The notes under the pieces were generated by a model that was not told the origin of the DNA, did no database searches, and saw only the letters and a list, made by a program, of their open reading frames with translations. The translations under genes were made by a program, and so were the position numbers. Shown here one piece after another: positions 22,190 through 33,002 of a stretch of DNA of 64,000 nucleotides. The DNA lies in the NCBI GenBank assembly GCA_944474755.1, contig OX104112.1, positions 86,813,756 through 86,877,755 of the forward strand, given 5' to 3'. This DNA is from Limnoperna fortunei (lineage: Eukaryota; Mollusca; Bivalvia; Mytilida; Modiolidae). Every line of letters starts with the position of its first letter. The first letter of the stretch is position 1.

Positions 22190-22830
22190 CTTTAGACAAA
22201 CAAATGAATTCGCCTTTGTAATCCCGAGCTCCGATAAGCCCCAGACAAACCATTTAATTTGCACGTATCTTCCGGATCTTCTTTTAAATCTCCAGACAGA
22301 CCAATGAATTCTCTTGTGTCTAGAGCATCCAATAACGCTTCAGGCAAACCAATGTCTTCGCTTGTGTCTTCTCAAGCTTCTCATAAAGCTCCTAACAAAC
22401 CAATACATTCGATCGTTTCGATAATGAGCTTCTAATTATGCTCTAGATAAACCAATAAATTCGCTTGTGTAATCTGGAGCTTCCATAAAACCCAGACAAA
22501 CCATTTAATTTGCTCGTATCTTCCGGATCTTCTATTAAACTCCAGACAAACCAATGAATTCGCTTGTGTCATCCAGAGCTTCCCATGAAAGCTCCAAACA
22601 AACCAAAGAATTCGTCTGGTCATCCGAAGCTTCCGATGAAAGCTCCAGACAAACCAAAGAATTCGCTTGTGTCATCTAGAGCATCCAATAACGCTTCAGG
22701 CAAACCAATGTCGTCGCTTGTGTCTTCTCAAGCTTCTCATAAAGCTCCTAACAAACCAATACATTCGATCGTGTCATTAACGAGCTTCTAATAATGCTCT
22801 AGATAAACCAATAAATTCGGTTGTGGCAAC
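22190..22830. repeat. 51-bp minisatellite, about 13 units
   Basis: The anchor 'caaaccaatgaattcgcttg' (with variants) recurs at about 22196, 22247, 22297, 22347, 22398, 22449, 22498, 22549, 22600, 22651, 22702, 22753 and 22805, giving a period close to 51. Because 51 is divisible by three, stretches read as 17-residue repeats (K-P-K/M-N/S-S-L-V...), but the frame breaks (TGA just before 22558), so coding is not supported. Higher-order structure: units at 22300-22450 recur at 22655-22810. Confidence 0.88.
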
Positions 22831-23171
22831 CAACTCTAGACAACCAATGAAGTCGTTCAATAAATCAATATGTTGCTGCATTCGTTTATACCACATAGTC
22901 TGTGCACATCCGTCTCCACAACTCATCTTGTTGTAGCAGTCGTTCAGCTCCATCTCGTCTCCACAAATCAGAATGTTTCAGTCTACAATTGTAATGAAAA
23001 ACACAACTGCCACTTCTTTGGGCACTGTAATTGTGCTTAAGAGATGCCCTGCAATGATGTCTTGTTTTTTCTATGTTCCTAGGAAAATTCAACCGTTATA
23101 TAGCTACGATAGAATAAGAATCTTCTCTCTTGTCACTTGACTGTTAATTGGTTTTTTTTAATTAAACTCGA
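22831..23171. other. Intergenic, nothing recognised
   Basis: Short stretch between the minisatellite and the LINE tail, with 'ctccacaactcatcttgttg' and 'atctcgtctccacaaatcag' weakly repeated. Confidence 0.4.
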
Positions 23172-23643
23172 TTGATTGATTGATTGTTGTTTAACGTCCA
23201 GCTAGCAATATTTCAGCTATATTCAGGACGTAAAAAGAATCATAATTTCATTATTAGAACTTCCAATCCTTAGGATTAAAACATGATCTCATACAATAAT
23301 ATGAGAGTATATACAGATAAAAAAGATAATTAAAACAATAAAATGTATGAAGCATAACAAATTCTCAGACATATTAAATTTTACAATACAAATTAATTTC
23401 TTTTAAAAACTTTAAAATTGTGTCGCCTGCGACAGTTTTAAATAAATTAAAATATGAATCTACACTATAGAAACGTCCCCGGATGTGTGCCACATCCACA
23501 CAGTCCATTAAAACATGCTTAATGGTGTATGGGGTGTTGCATGGCACATATTCGGGTCGTGGCTCGTTATTTAAAATATAACTATGTGTCGTCCTGGTAT
23601 GACCAAGACGACACCTGGTTAAAACCACTTGGTCTCTACGACT
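23172..23643 (-). pseudogene. Non-LTR retrotransposon 3' end (ORF2 C-terminus plus 3'UTR)
   Basis: On the minus strand, codons from about 23643 to 23374 read as the end of an ORF2-type protein: RCRLGHTRTTHSYIL, then a C-x2-C-like knuckle (VPCNTPYTIKHVLMDC) and a closing FLKEINLY before the stop. This RxRxGHTxxTHxYLL plus Cys/His knuckle is typical of molluscan LINEs with an RNase H domain. About 200 bases of 3'UTR follow, ending in 'cctgaatatagctgaaatat', 'tgctagctggacgttaaaca' and a short (AATC)n tail. The copy is 5'-truncated, as usual for LINEs. The tail also occurs alone at 27180, and a similar tail ends the SINEs here. Confidence 0.82.
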
Positions 23644-24363
23644 TTTATATAATAATTAAACTCGAAGAAACGCCAATGGTAATGCCATACATACAATACT
23701 ATACAGCAAAAAAAAATGTATAAAGAAATGAAGAATGAACCTATCTGACTACAAGTACAATGTATCTTCTCTAACGAACAATGTTCAAACGAGTTAATGA
23801 CTCATTATGAACGGGATATCGAAACAAAAGTTATTTGTCAACGTCAATCTAGACTGTCTAACACAGACGCGATACAATTAACATGTTATTTTATAGTAAT
23901 TCAATTTAGTAAAATATCCAACATGTCTTTCATGTCTATAGAATATTCTTTATTTCATTAGGAATATAGAGTGGAAATATTCTTGGCATCATTTTGCTAA
24001 TGGCAAATGACCTGCAGTTGAACTCTAATTACGCGGTAACAAAAGAAAAACAAAGAATGTAATTTTGTTATAACCACGTTAGGTTTAGGTTCAGGACACA
24101 TATCTGTAATGAAACAGCAAATCGTCTTTATTTTGTTTGATAGCAAAAAGCATTTTTGGTCATTAAAATTTATTTAAAAACGCAGCTTTTAGAAGCCACA
24201 AATGAGGTTACATATATCATGCATGACAGTCGGGGAATAATTTCACAAGGGTATAGAAAAACCACGACAGTCAGAACAACGTTTATTACATTTTTATTTG
24301 CTTAAAGTGATTGTTTTATTAATAAGCCATTTACATTTGTTGTTTATCATATGGACTTTGCAC
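23644..24363. other. Intergenic, nothing recognised
   Basis: AT-rich sequence between the LINE fragment and the trinucleotide repeat; no gene or paired repeat was seen. Confidence 0.5.
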
Positions 24364-24479
<116 letters not shown>

Positions 24480-25048
24480 GTTATATTGTACCTTTTTCAT
24501 TACGAAAATCCAGAAGAAAACAAATATCCCACGATAACAAGTACATATTTCATATTCGTCGGTTATTGGTATTAAGAGATCTATTTACATAACAAAATAG
24601 ATTGACTGTCATCATTTGCGACAACCTCCTTATGTCTTTTCAAATCAGTGAAGACAGAGCCTCTTTTGATGAAAATAGTAAAATTCCTTCACATGAAATT
24701 AAAAAAAAGGAATTGATGCAATAAACATCAGCATTTTAATTAATAGCAAAAGAAGTGAAAGATCAGATCCCTTAATATTTAAAAATAAATCTTCTACAAT
24801 CGCATTAAATAAATATACTAACACCATTACCTGAAAATTTTTTATTACAAACAAGCATTTCAGGTCATAGACACTGAAGCTTCCCTTAAGCAACTTATTT
24901 CCAGTGGTCCTGAACTCGGAGAACCATAACAGTAGACTGACATTTATGTTTCAAAACTTTTATGGATGCACTCGAAGAGTATGCCAGAGTGATTAAGAGA
25001 GAAAAGGAACAAGACCCAGAACTAGATGCACCTAGACATACGTCTTGT
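24480..25048. other. Intergenic, nothing recognised
   Basis: No domain-bearing frame or repeat partner was identified. Confidence 0.5.
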
Positions 25049-25303
25049 TTGTTTGTTGTTTGAATGATGTTTAACGACACTTTCAGTAATTTTTCAGCTA
25101 TATCATGGCATCCAGTTTTATTGTGAGAGGAAGCCAGAGTGCTCGAACTTCGGTGGGAAAACTGGCAATCCTTATCAATTTAGATTGGAGTCGAGCGCAC
25201 CCTGCCCACAGTTAGACTTGAACCCGCAATCTTACTGTTGACAGACCACGTGATCAATAGTACACGAACTACTTTAACCACTCGGCCACCTAAGACCCCC
25301 TTA
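25049..25303 (-). mobile_element. Full-length tRNA-derived SINE
   Basis: On the minus strand: a tRNA-like head with A box GGTGGCCGAGTGGTTAAAG (about 25272-25290) and B box GCGGGTTCAAGTC (25211-25227), then the core (GCGCTCGACTCCAATCT, GGATTGCCAGTTTTCC, CACTCTGGCTTCCTC) and the tail 'catgatatagctgaaaaatt', 'gtcgttaaacatc' with (CAAA)n. The A box is of the Ser/Leu type. This is the best-preserved copy, and it is the reference for the truncated copies in this window. Confidence 0.9.
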
Positions 25304-26871
25304 GCATACTTGTAATGGATTCCAATGAAATAAAAATGCTTTTTAGGAAAGGTACATAGCCGCTCATCTACATGCTCTACCAGTTGTCAAAACGGTTGAC
25401 TAAAATATTGTCTGCAGTGAAAGGACAACAAAAATACTGTGACACTGTTTATTTGTGAAGTAAAATCAAACATATGAGGATTCATAAAAAAGAACTTTTA
25501 GACATTTTAAAATCAAGATCATCTACTAGAACCTGTCGAATTTCGTCCTAAAGAAGTCATACATAAAGTCTTCGCTTCCACATATGAGCAAATATGTAGT
25601 TTAAAGTTACTGAAGATCAAACAGGCAAATTATGGTAAAATGAAGAACAGGTTCATAGTATGCTACATGTTCTGATCGACAACATATTTGTAACATTCTG
25701 AGGATGTATTTTTCAGCAGGTAATACAATTTCCCAACGGTAAAAACTGTGCTTCACCCTTTGCTGATTTGTTCCTGTAAACTTTCGAAACTGAATTTCGT
25801 CAACGTATTATTAAAGGCAAAAAATAGCATAAGCTAGGTCCGTTCATTTCACGTTTGGATATTTTAATTAACAACCTTCAATTTGCTGTGTGGCTTCCGT
25901 TAATATATCCTTCAGAACTGGAAATTAAAGAAACACATAAACACCTTTCTCTGCATCAACTTTAGACTCACACCTCGAATATGCGGCCAATGATCATCTC
26001 AGCGCGAGAATTTAGGACAAACGAGACGATTTTAATTTCAAAATTATACCTTTTTCTCATATTGCAGAAATATTCCAGATTCTCATGTATTCGGTGTTAT
26101 TATTTCTCCACTGATCATTTATGCTAGAGCTTGCAGTAAGTACACCATCAATAACCTTCGTTATTAACCGTGTGTATTGAATACCACCTGAAAGTACTTC
26201 TGTTCAGCCCGAGCCGATGAAGTACACGCAATACTTGCAGATGGTACAATTTTCATACAAACGGGTAATAACTTAGGTATCGGATTTATCTCTAACAAGT
26301 GTGGAAGACTTTAAATCAGTTCGTTTGTCGTCAGAAATGAGCTAAATTGCAACGTCATCGTAACATCTTACACAAATTATATGTTTTTCATGTTTACAGT
26401 TCCCTCTTTACCAGGTCAAGGAAGGTACTTTTGTTAACAATTTCAGACTTAGTCGTTTAAGAAGTTTGTATTCTCTTTTACTTTTTTTTTTCTATTCTGG
26501 CTGCTGATGTAACGTTATGATATCAACAGACAATGACGTCGTTTCAATTTCATTCATACAACATGTGTGCCAGTTGAAGGACAAACAAAATCCAAATAAT
26601 TATAAATATAAAAGACACCATAGAACTGGATATATCTCTATGTGAAATAATATACACAGGTACACTAGAACATTCATTAGCAACGTACAAAAAATACCCT
26701 TGGCGACGTTTCGCAACGTATCCGGTGGCAGGAGATTTGTACAGGCGAGTAATCAACCAATCATCAATTTTCGCATTTGTTGCAAGCCGAGGATAATTAT
26801 TTTTTGCAAAAGTCATACATTTCTTCGACATAGATGTACTAACCAATGCTACAAAACTAGACAAAGTCGAT
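25304..26871. other. Intergenic, no gene accepted
   Basis: AT-rich sequence. A 110-codon minus frame at 26550-26882 ends in a hydrophobic stretch but has no recognisable domain and partly overlaps the element at 26872. It is not called as a gene. Confidence 0.45.
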
Positions 26872-27006
26872 CTAGCGATCATTGATAAGCGGGGGGCTTT
26901 TGTAAAAATTTCTAACGTTTTTCGTGGACTGTGACCTTGAAATTTGACGGATTTCCCCCAAAATCGATAGGCTTCTTACCAACCTGATATGTCGAGCGGG
27001 GGTATA
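26872..27006 (+). mobile_element. Internally deleted relative of the element at 13763
   Basis: Shares the start GATCTAGCGATCA/T-TGATA and interior text ('ctgtgaccttgaaatttga', 'atcgataggcttcttaccaa', 'cctgatat') with the element at 13763, and ends GAGCGGGGGTATAA. The 5' box is GCGGGGGGCTTTT rather than CCCCC, as if the arms were rearranged by the deletion. Confidence 0.7.
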
Positions 27007-27179
27007 AAAACACGACTACTGCGCGCCTTTAATAAGCCTGACTATATATACCATTCCTTTGTTGATAAATATTTTATTTCGTGTGAAAATAAGAATGTAG
27101 ATAGTTAAGCAAATTTTGAATTCAGTACATAGTGATTGTAATGTAATAAACATTGAATACACCTTTTACTGACTGGTGG

Positions 27180-27235
27180 TGTGTTGTTTAACGTCCAGCA
27201 AGCAATATTTCAGCTATATTCAGGACGTAAAAGTA
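27180..27235 (-). mobile_element. Isolated LINE 3' tail
   Basis: Minus-strand 'cgtcctgaatatagctgaaa' then 'tattgcttgctggacgttaa' matches the last about 55 bases of the LINE at 23172. This is extreme 5' truncation. Confidence 0.75.
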
Positions 27236-27340
27236 ATAAAACTTTGATTATTTAAACATTTTTAACAATTGTTCATCTCTCCCTTAGTTTGGTGGTGTAT
27301 GATACACATCCATTTTCATCAGTACACCAACTCACTCGCT

Positions 27341-27507
27341 ACAGTTGACAAAGATTGCCAGTTTTCCTACCGAAGGTCAGGGGTTTCTCCGAGTACTCTG
27401 GCTAATTCCTCCCCCAGTAAAAACTTGACCCATGATATAGCTGAAAAATTGCTGAAAATGGCGTTAAGTAACATTTAAACAAAAAACAAAAACAAAAACA
27501 AACACAC
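27341..27507 (+). mobile_element. SINE, 5'-truncated
   Basis: Carries core text GATTGCCAGTTTTCCTACCG and 'ctccgagtactctggct', the tail 'catgatatagctgaaaaatt' and an A-rich (CAAAAA)n end. Confidence 0.85.
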
Positions 27508-27724
27508 GCTACAGTAATGGCAGCAGGATGTTGAACTTGCCACAAAACCTTGTATAACACACCATTTCTTTTGAAATACCTGTACCAAGTCAGGACCATT
27601 GCTCCAGTTGCTATATTTTTAGTGTTTGGTTCTCAAGTTGCTGGTTTCTTGGACTTTGATTTGTGAGGGGGGCAAGATCTTTTCTGTTAATGTGTTTTGG
27701 GCACTTTTACACGTCTGTTAAAGC

Positions 27725-28388
27725 TTCAGTCACACTACACCGAATAGCGTTAACGGACGTCCAACGCATAACAAAATTTTCAATCTGTCCATGTCCGTAC
27801 GCATGCGTTTCTTTTCCGTTTATCATGCGGCGTTTGCGCTTCTTGTCCGGCGATGTCCAGCGGTGTTCGTTCCGTTCGGTGGAAAGTTTTGAACATGTTC
27901 AAAATTTGGAGTGTACAGCACCGGATAAAGTTGTCCGTCAGATGTACGGTAACCATGCGCTGGTATGCGTTTTGTTCGTTACTCGTACGTTCCTTTTTCT
28001 GTACTTGTCCGGTTCGAGTCCGTTCTTGCCCGGTGGACCTGATTTACGACCGGACTACTAACGGACATGCAGCGGATGTAACGTAAGTTAAACGAGTTAA
28101 AAGTTCAAAGAACGTTTTGTCAGTTCTTCATGCGCTGCGTGTACGTTTTGTGCGGTACAAATCCGTTACTAGTACGTTGAAGTCCGTTAACTGTACGTCG
28201 TTCATCCAGTATATGTGCGTTGATCGTTCGGTCATTGTGCGTTTTGCACGTTTTATGCGCCCCGTACAGCGATCATGAGAGCACCGAGCAGCAGCAGCGG
28301 GAAATGCTTTTCATCACCGGATAACTTTCAGCCGCATTTTTCTTTGCGTTTGGCGTCCGTTAACGCTATGCGGTGTAGTGTGACTGAA
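27725..28388. mobile_element. CpG-rich MITE with about 39-bp inverted ends
   Basis: TTCAGTCACACTACACCG... (27725-27764) is mirrored by ...CGGTGTAGTGTGACTGAA (28350-28388), with two mismatches seen in about 39 bp. The 664-bp interior is strikingly CpG-rich (many CGT, CCG, TCCGTT) against an AT-rich background. A 132-codon frame across it (27663-28061) starts outside the element and shows no domain, so it is not called. It sits inside a CTGTTA-rich repeat (28389-28830). No certain target-site duplication was found. Confidence 0.8.
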
Positions 28389-28830
28389 CGTTAACTGTTA
28401 AATAAAGCAAGTTACCTGTTTTGCAACCATTAGCTGTTATCTGTTTTCTTAAATATTGACATTGTTGTTAACTGTTATAATGAAAATAAAAATCCTGTTT
28501 GTTGTTAATAGCCAGAACACTGTTAACTGTTTTACAGATTTTTTCTCTGTTATCTGTTAATTCATTTTATTCACAACTTTTTAAAATGTAATGTAGTCTT
28601 CCTATGGTGGATATACATAAGATCCCATACTAGTTACTATGGAAACACTGATTAATGTATGCATTTTCTCGCAGTATTGTCCTTCAAAGAGATTCTGCTG
28701 TTATCTGTTTTTTTTCGTTTTTTCAACTCATGTTTTCTGTTTTCTAATGTAAATTGCTGTTATCTGTTATCATCATTTTAAATTAACTGTTTTGGGAAAA
28801 AAATGTAAACCTGTTAACGGACCCCCTCTA
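28389..28830. repeat. Degenerate CTGTTA(T/A)CTGTT-rich tract
   Basis: Dispersed, irregular copies of 'ctgttatctgtttt' and 'gttaactgtt' occur over about 440 bp, with the same wording just left of the MITE at 27725. It probably represents one older repeat opened by the MITE. Confidence 0.6.
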
Positions 28831-30234
28831 GCCCCCACCCCCACCCGGTCATTTGTGAATTGTCTTTTTTGAGTTTCCTTGGTGTTCTCTATTTTGTTTT
28901 TACCTTTCCTTACATCTAACAAATCGTCCTTAAATTTTGCTATGGGAATAGTATTTATAAAAGTAAGCCATTTTTGTTTTGTGGTTTTTTCGATCTGAGG
29001 TGAACTAATGTCGTTTTTGTGAACAGAAAACAATAGACTGCTCATAGGTTATGCTTCCGATTGAAACAAGTTCAACATTTACTTCGGAAAATCGCCCTAT
29101 TAAAGAAAAAACCGACAAATTTCAAACGCTAAAAAACTGTACAAATAATTGTTTATTTCAATTTGCACATTTTGTGATGTACAAAAGAAGCATTGTCTCG
29201 ACAGATTACGGTGAGCAGTTTTTATTTGACACACAAAAAAACCCAAACAAAAGACTGACTTGTTGTATAGTTTAATTTTGATCCATTTATTTTTCTATAT
29301 ACAGTTTGAGCCAAAATTCAAAGTTGTGTTTAAAATTATGCTTTCACGCAAGCATATTAGTGGCCATTTTAAAATCGTAGAATTATGTACGATATTTAGT
29401 TGTACAATTCTCTCTAGTTATTTGTACTGGTACGCTGACTGTTACCAAAAACCGTTTTGAGTATAAAATTTATGAGAAACACGTTATGGAGAAAATTATA
29501 TAAGATTACCAAATAACATTTACAGATGCAGTAGTATCTCATCAAAATTATTCTGGTGTTCTTCAACATATACATACTCAGTTTTCATCGAAAGATTTAC
29601 ATTATAGTTAATTCTAATGTTAAAAATTTACATGAGATTGAAATCTAACGTAGAACAAGTGTGGATAGTATTGCTAATCCATAATTTTCTATACTAAGTG
29701 TTGACGTATTGTGGAAAGGGTTTTTTGCGTGAAAAATGAAAACTGCTTACCACCCGCATAGGGTTCAGCTTATGCTCCTTTGGTAGATCAAGAAGGGTAC
29801 TTTTAGAAGTCAATAATTATTTCCTCGAGATATTCAGCGTTGTGAAATATGGCAGTTTTTAAATTTTGAAAGGGCGATTTCCATACTAAAATTTGACCTT
29901 AATTAGAACGGAAGTGTACTTTAGGAAATCCTTCGGGTGATGTCGTCTGCAGTTCAGGCGGGAAAAGTTTGTCCGAATACCATTGAACGTCACGAAAGCA
30001 GACGAACATTTGTAAACATCGTAAGGTCTCTTTAGAAACAAAAATGTCTGATTTATTATGTAAAATTCCAGTAGCAAAAGTCAAGGACGATATGTATCAA
30101 CTAAACAACAGAGGAATGTTATAAAACATGGACAGGTTATTATACCTACAATTTTTCTACTGAATTTTTGTAATAACAAGGTGAAATATAGAATAACAAA
30201 AAAATGCAAGCAAAAAATTTTATCCAAGGGTGTT
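28831..30234. other. Intergenic, nothing recognised
   Basis: Short C-rich run (CCCCCACCCCCACCC) near 28832, then AT-rich sequence. No gene was identified. Confidence 0.5.
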
Positions 30235-30582
30235 TGGAACTTAGTATAAGTCTAAGGGCCATAATTTCGTCAAAATCATTTGACCAGAACGATATTCAAA
30301 CTTGATCTGTAGCTTATCATGGTTGACTCGCATACAAAATATCTGATAAATCTGTGTTCGAGCGTTTCGAAAAAAGGTCCGGAAAACTGTTATTTTAAAA
30401 AAAAAAATTTCAGTACAAGGGTCACAATTTCGTCAAAAATCGTTGGACCGCAACGATATTCGAACATCATAATGGACTAACATACCAATTATCAGCTCAA
30501 TATCTGAAAGCGCTTAGAAAAAAGGTCCGAAAACGTGACGGAGGGAGGGCACACCAATAGTCTCCTTCGACGGAGCCGGTAG
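30235..30582 (+). mobile_element. Fragment of an ACGG-type element, two tandem units
   Basis: Two units of about 165 bp, marked by 'aagggccataatttcgtcaa' (30253) and 'aagggtcacaatttcgtcaa' (30418), each continuing 'aacgatattc' and later 'aaaaaaggtccg'. It closes with GACGGAGGGAGGG, 'accaatagtctcc' and the short hairpin CTCC-TTCGAC-GGAG. The 5' end was not found. Confidence 0.6.
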
Positions 30583-31489
30583 AACCAATAATGGTTTTGA
30601 AGAAAATAGTTTGCAACACTTTGAAGATATCTATCGGTATCACCATTATACTAATAGCTGGGCAACTTACAAAATCACACAGAAAACGCATTATACAATA
30701 TCAACGTAATGACTAATTGACTGAGGTTATTTCCTAATTGTTGCAGTTGATCGTTTTCTTCAATTACTTTAGATTAAAAACAACATGGATCAAAGAAAAA
30801 ATCACCCTGCGCATCACGATCATGGTTTTAATTTATTTAATGCAACCAAAGATTTTTCACGAGGCAAGGAATGGTTTTTCTTTTGGTTTGCTCAGTATCT
30901 ATAGAAATCAATTTCAGCCAACTGCAATATTGTTCAAACTAATTCGTTTCTGATTAGATTAAATATTGATTGTATGCTTAAATAAAGCACAAGTCTTTCT
31001 TGTATTATATAATAAGGAAATATCGCCTACGTCAAATGTGGATAAAACTAACCTATTTACAGAAAAAAAACAAATGCGACAATAATAACCATGATATACA
31101 CACTGATATGTCTCTCACTCCTCCTGTACAAAGCCAGTAATGTAAAAATTGTCTAACTTTCGAAATTTATGCTCGTGACTTATCTTCATATTAGTCTGAG
31201 CAAAAGCTGCTTTGTAATTTTTGTTTAAATCGAAAAAGTCTGATATGGCCTGGTTGCAAATCAAAGAGTGAATACTAAGCGCTCTCACAATATCATTTTT
31301 GTTTTTTTAAGTTTCTGAAGGGCATAACTCTATTACTGAATTGAAGTTTATGTGTATATTTTATCGAAAATCCAACGTGAAAAAATAGTGCTTAGAATGA
31401 GGACTAATGGCATTAACATACTCTCCCTTCCGCGTTGAGACCGGGACAAACACATGGAAGAATTACACGAGAATTGATAAATATATGTA
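30583..31489. other. Intergenic, nothing recognised
   Basis: AT-rich, no repeats paired within this window and no coding motif. Confidence 0.5.
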
Positions 31490-31690
31490 TTTATCAAAGT
31501 TAATCAAACACGTGTTTATTGTTTTCATTTTTTGTTCATGTAATATAAATGTATAATTATTTAAAGCGATTAGTTGTATTTAAATGTTACGATTTATTAA
31601 TATGTTTATTGATGATACGGACTTAATTAAGCGGGAAAAGATTTCTTGTTTAATAAAGTTTATTCTTTTCGAAACTTGTACGGTCAGCTC
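31490..31690 (+). repeat. Diverged duplicate segment (pair with 33390-33545)
   Basis: Shares 'tgtatttatcaaagttaatc', 'gtgtttattgtttt', 'tgttcatgt', 'agcgggaaaagatttcttgt' and 'ttcgaaacttgta' in the same order with 33390-33545, with gaps. A further piece, 'tatgtccggttgagatcgtt' (33360) / 'tatgtccggttaagatcgtt' (33762), ties in a third segment. Confidence 0.65.
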
Positions 31691-31726
31691 GATGACGACA
31701 CATTGTTCCAGATACTACTTCACGCA

Positions 31727-31940
31727 ACAGATATATCATGGCGTGCAGTTTTTATTGTGAAGGAAGCAAGAGTACCCGGAGAAAACCCTCTGACCTTAAG
31801 TAGGTAGACACGCAATCAATTAAGATTGGAGACGAGCGCACCGTACCTGCAGTGAGACTCAAACCCGCAATCGCAGTGTTGACAGACCACGTGATCAATA
31901 GTAGACTAACTACCATAACGACTCGGCCACCGAGGCCCCT
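31727..31940 (-). mobile_element. SINE, tRNA-like head present, tail lost
   Basis: Minus-strand head GGTGGCCGAGTCGTTATGG, B box GCGGGTTTGAGTC, core GAGCGCACCG inverse and GTACTCTTGCTTCC. The last recognisable text is 'tgccatgatatat'. Confidence 0.82.
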
Positions 31941-32521
31941 TTTTCTAGATGGTGTTTAAATAACAATAAATCTGATACTTTACCAGCGTTAGATATTTCT
32001 GCTTATGTGATTCATTTGACCATTTAAAGCAAAAGTTTAAGTACAATGTGGTATTAATGAAGCTTATACGCCATTAGTTGGGCGCACACGTAAGCAGGTT
32101 TTGAAAATCCTTGTCAGTCAGATTTAGTAGTTACAATAAAAGAATGATCTCTGAGATCAGATGGACATCATGTTGTGAAAAAGCAGCCTATAACACCTGA
32201 TATTTTGTGTAAAATTGTTAATAAATTTGGTTCGGACCTTGCTAATCTTTAGATACTTTCAAGTCGCATGTTGTGTTTGTTAATATGCTGTTTTTTTAGA
32301 TATTCCGAGTAAGCAAACATAAGAAGGAATCAGATTATTTTTCACGATTTAAAATCTTTTTCTAATCTAGTAAAACTGGTATTTATAGAGAAGGTATAGA
32401 AGTTGTCATTTCAAAAAGGATAAGATAACTTGCCCGTCAAAATGTTACCTTTGTATCTTTCACTGGCTAAAATTGATGCTACAAGTAGTAATTTCATTTT
32501 CCGTCCTCTTTGTTTTTGTGA
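31941..32521. other. Intergenic, nothing recognised
   Basis: AT-rich; no gene. Confidence 0.45.
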
Positions 32522-33002
32522 ATCCAGGCTTTCAAGCTACTTTTTGCAAAAAATAAGGGCTTTGTTTAGGGCTAAATTCTCAAAAAATAAGGGCTAATTT
32601 TAGGAATTTTTAGGGGTTTTTCAACAAAAATAAGGGATAAAATGTGCTATTTTCTAATGATTTAAGACTGAAAAATTAGATTTACTCACCATTTTGGGCA
32701 CAGAACAATAGTACAAAAGTTAATTACAAATTCAGAAGACCATTTGGATGACCATCGAATAGTCTCCTGGGTGACAAATGCATATTTCTGAAAGTATACT
32801 AAAGCTATCTTCATTTAACTTTAATCTATTTTATGTTTATTTTTTAGTTTTATTTTTGAAATTTTGAAAATTAAAAAAATTAGGATTTTAACCAAAAAAG
32901 TAGGGCTTTTTTAGGATTTTACAGCTTTAATTAGGAATTTTAGGGCTGTTTGTAAAAAATAAGGAAAATTAGGAAAATAAGGGCCCACTTGAAAGCCTGT
33001 AG
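32522..33002. mobile_element. Inverted-repeat element rich in AATAAGGGCT
   Basis: Ends are inverse: CCAGGCTTTCAAG (about 32526) and CTTGAAAGCCTGTAG (about 32989). Inside, both halves carry repeated 'aaaaaataagggct' and 'aattaggaattttagggct', all in the same direction, so the interior is direct while the ends are inverted. About 480 bp, non-coding. Confidence 0.72.

Noticed and set aside
25205..25301. True tRNA gene (Ser/Leu type) on the minus strand
   Set aside because: A and B boxes are present, but the cloverleaf is not intact and the sequence continues into SINE core and tail.
26550..26882. 110-codon minus-strand frame with a hydrophobic C-terminus
   Set aside because: The hydrophobic run is what AT-rich antisense often gives. 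The N-terminal codons fall into the element at 26872, and no family was recognised.
27663..28061. 132-codon plus-strand open frame
   Set aside because: It begins outside and runs into the CpG-rich MITE. Openness follows from low TAA/TAG content in CpG-rich DNA. No domain.
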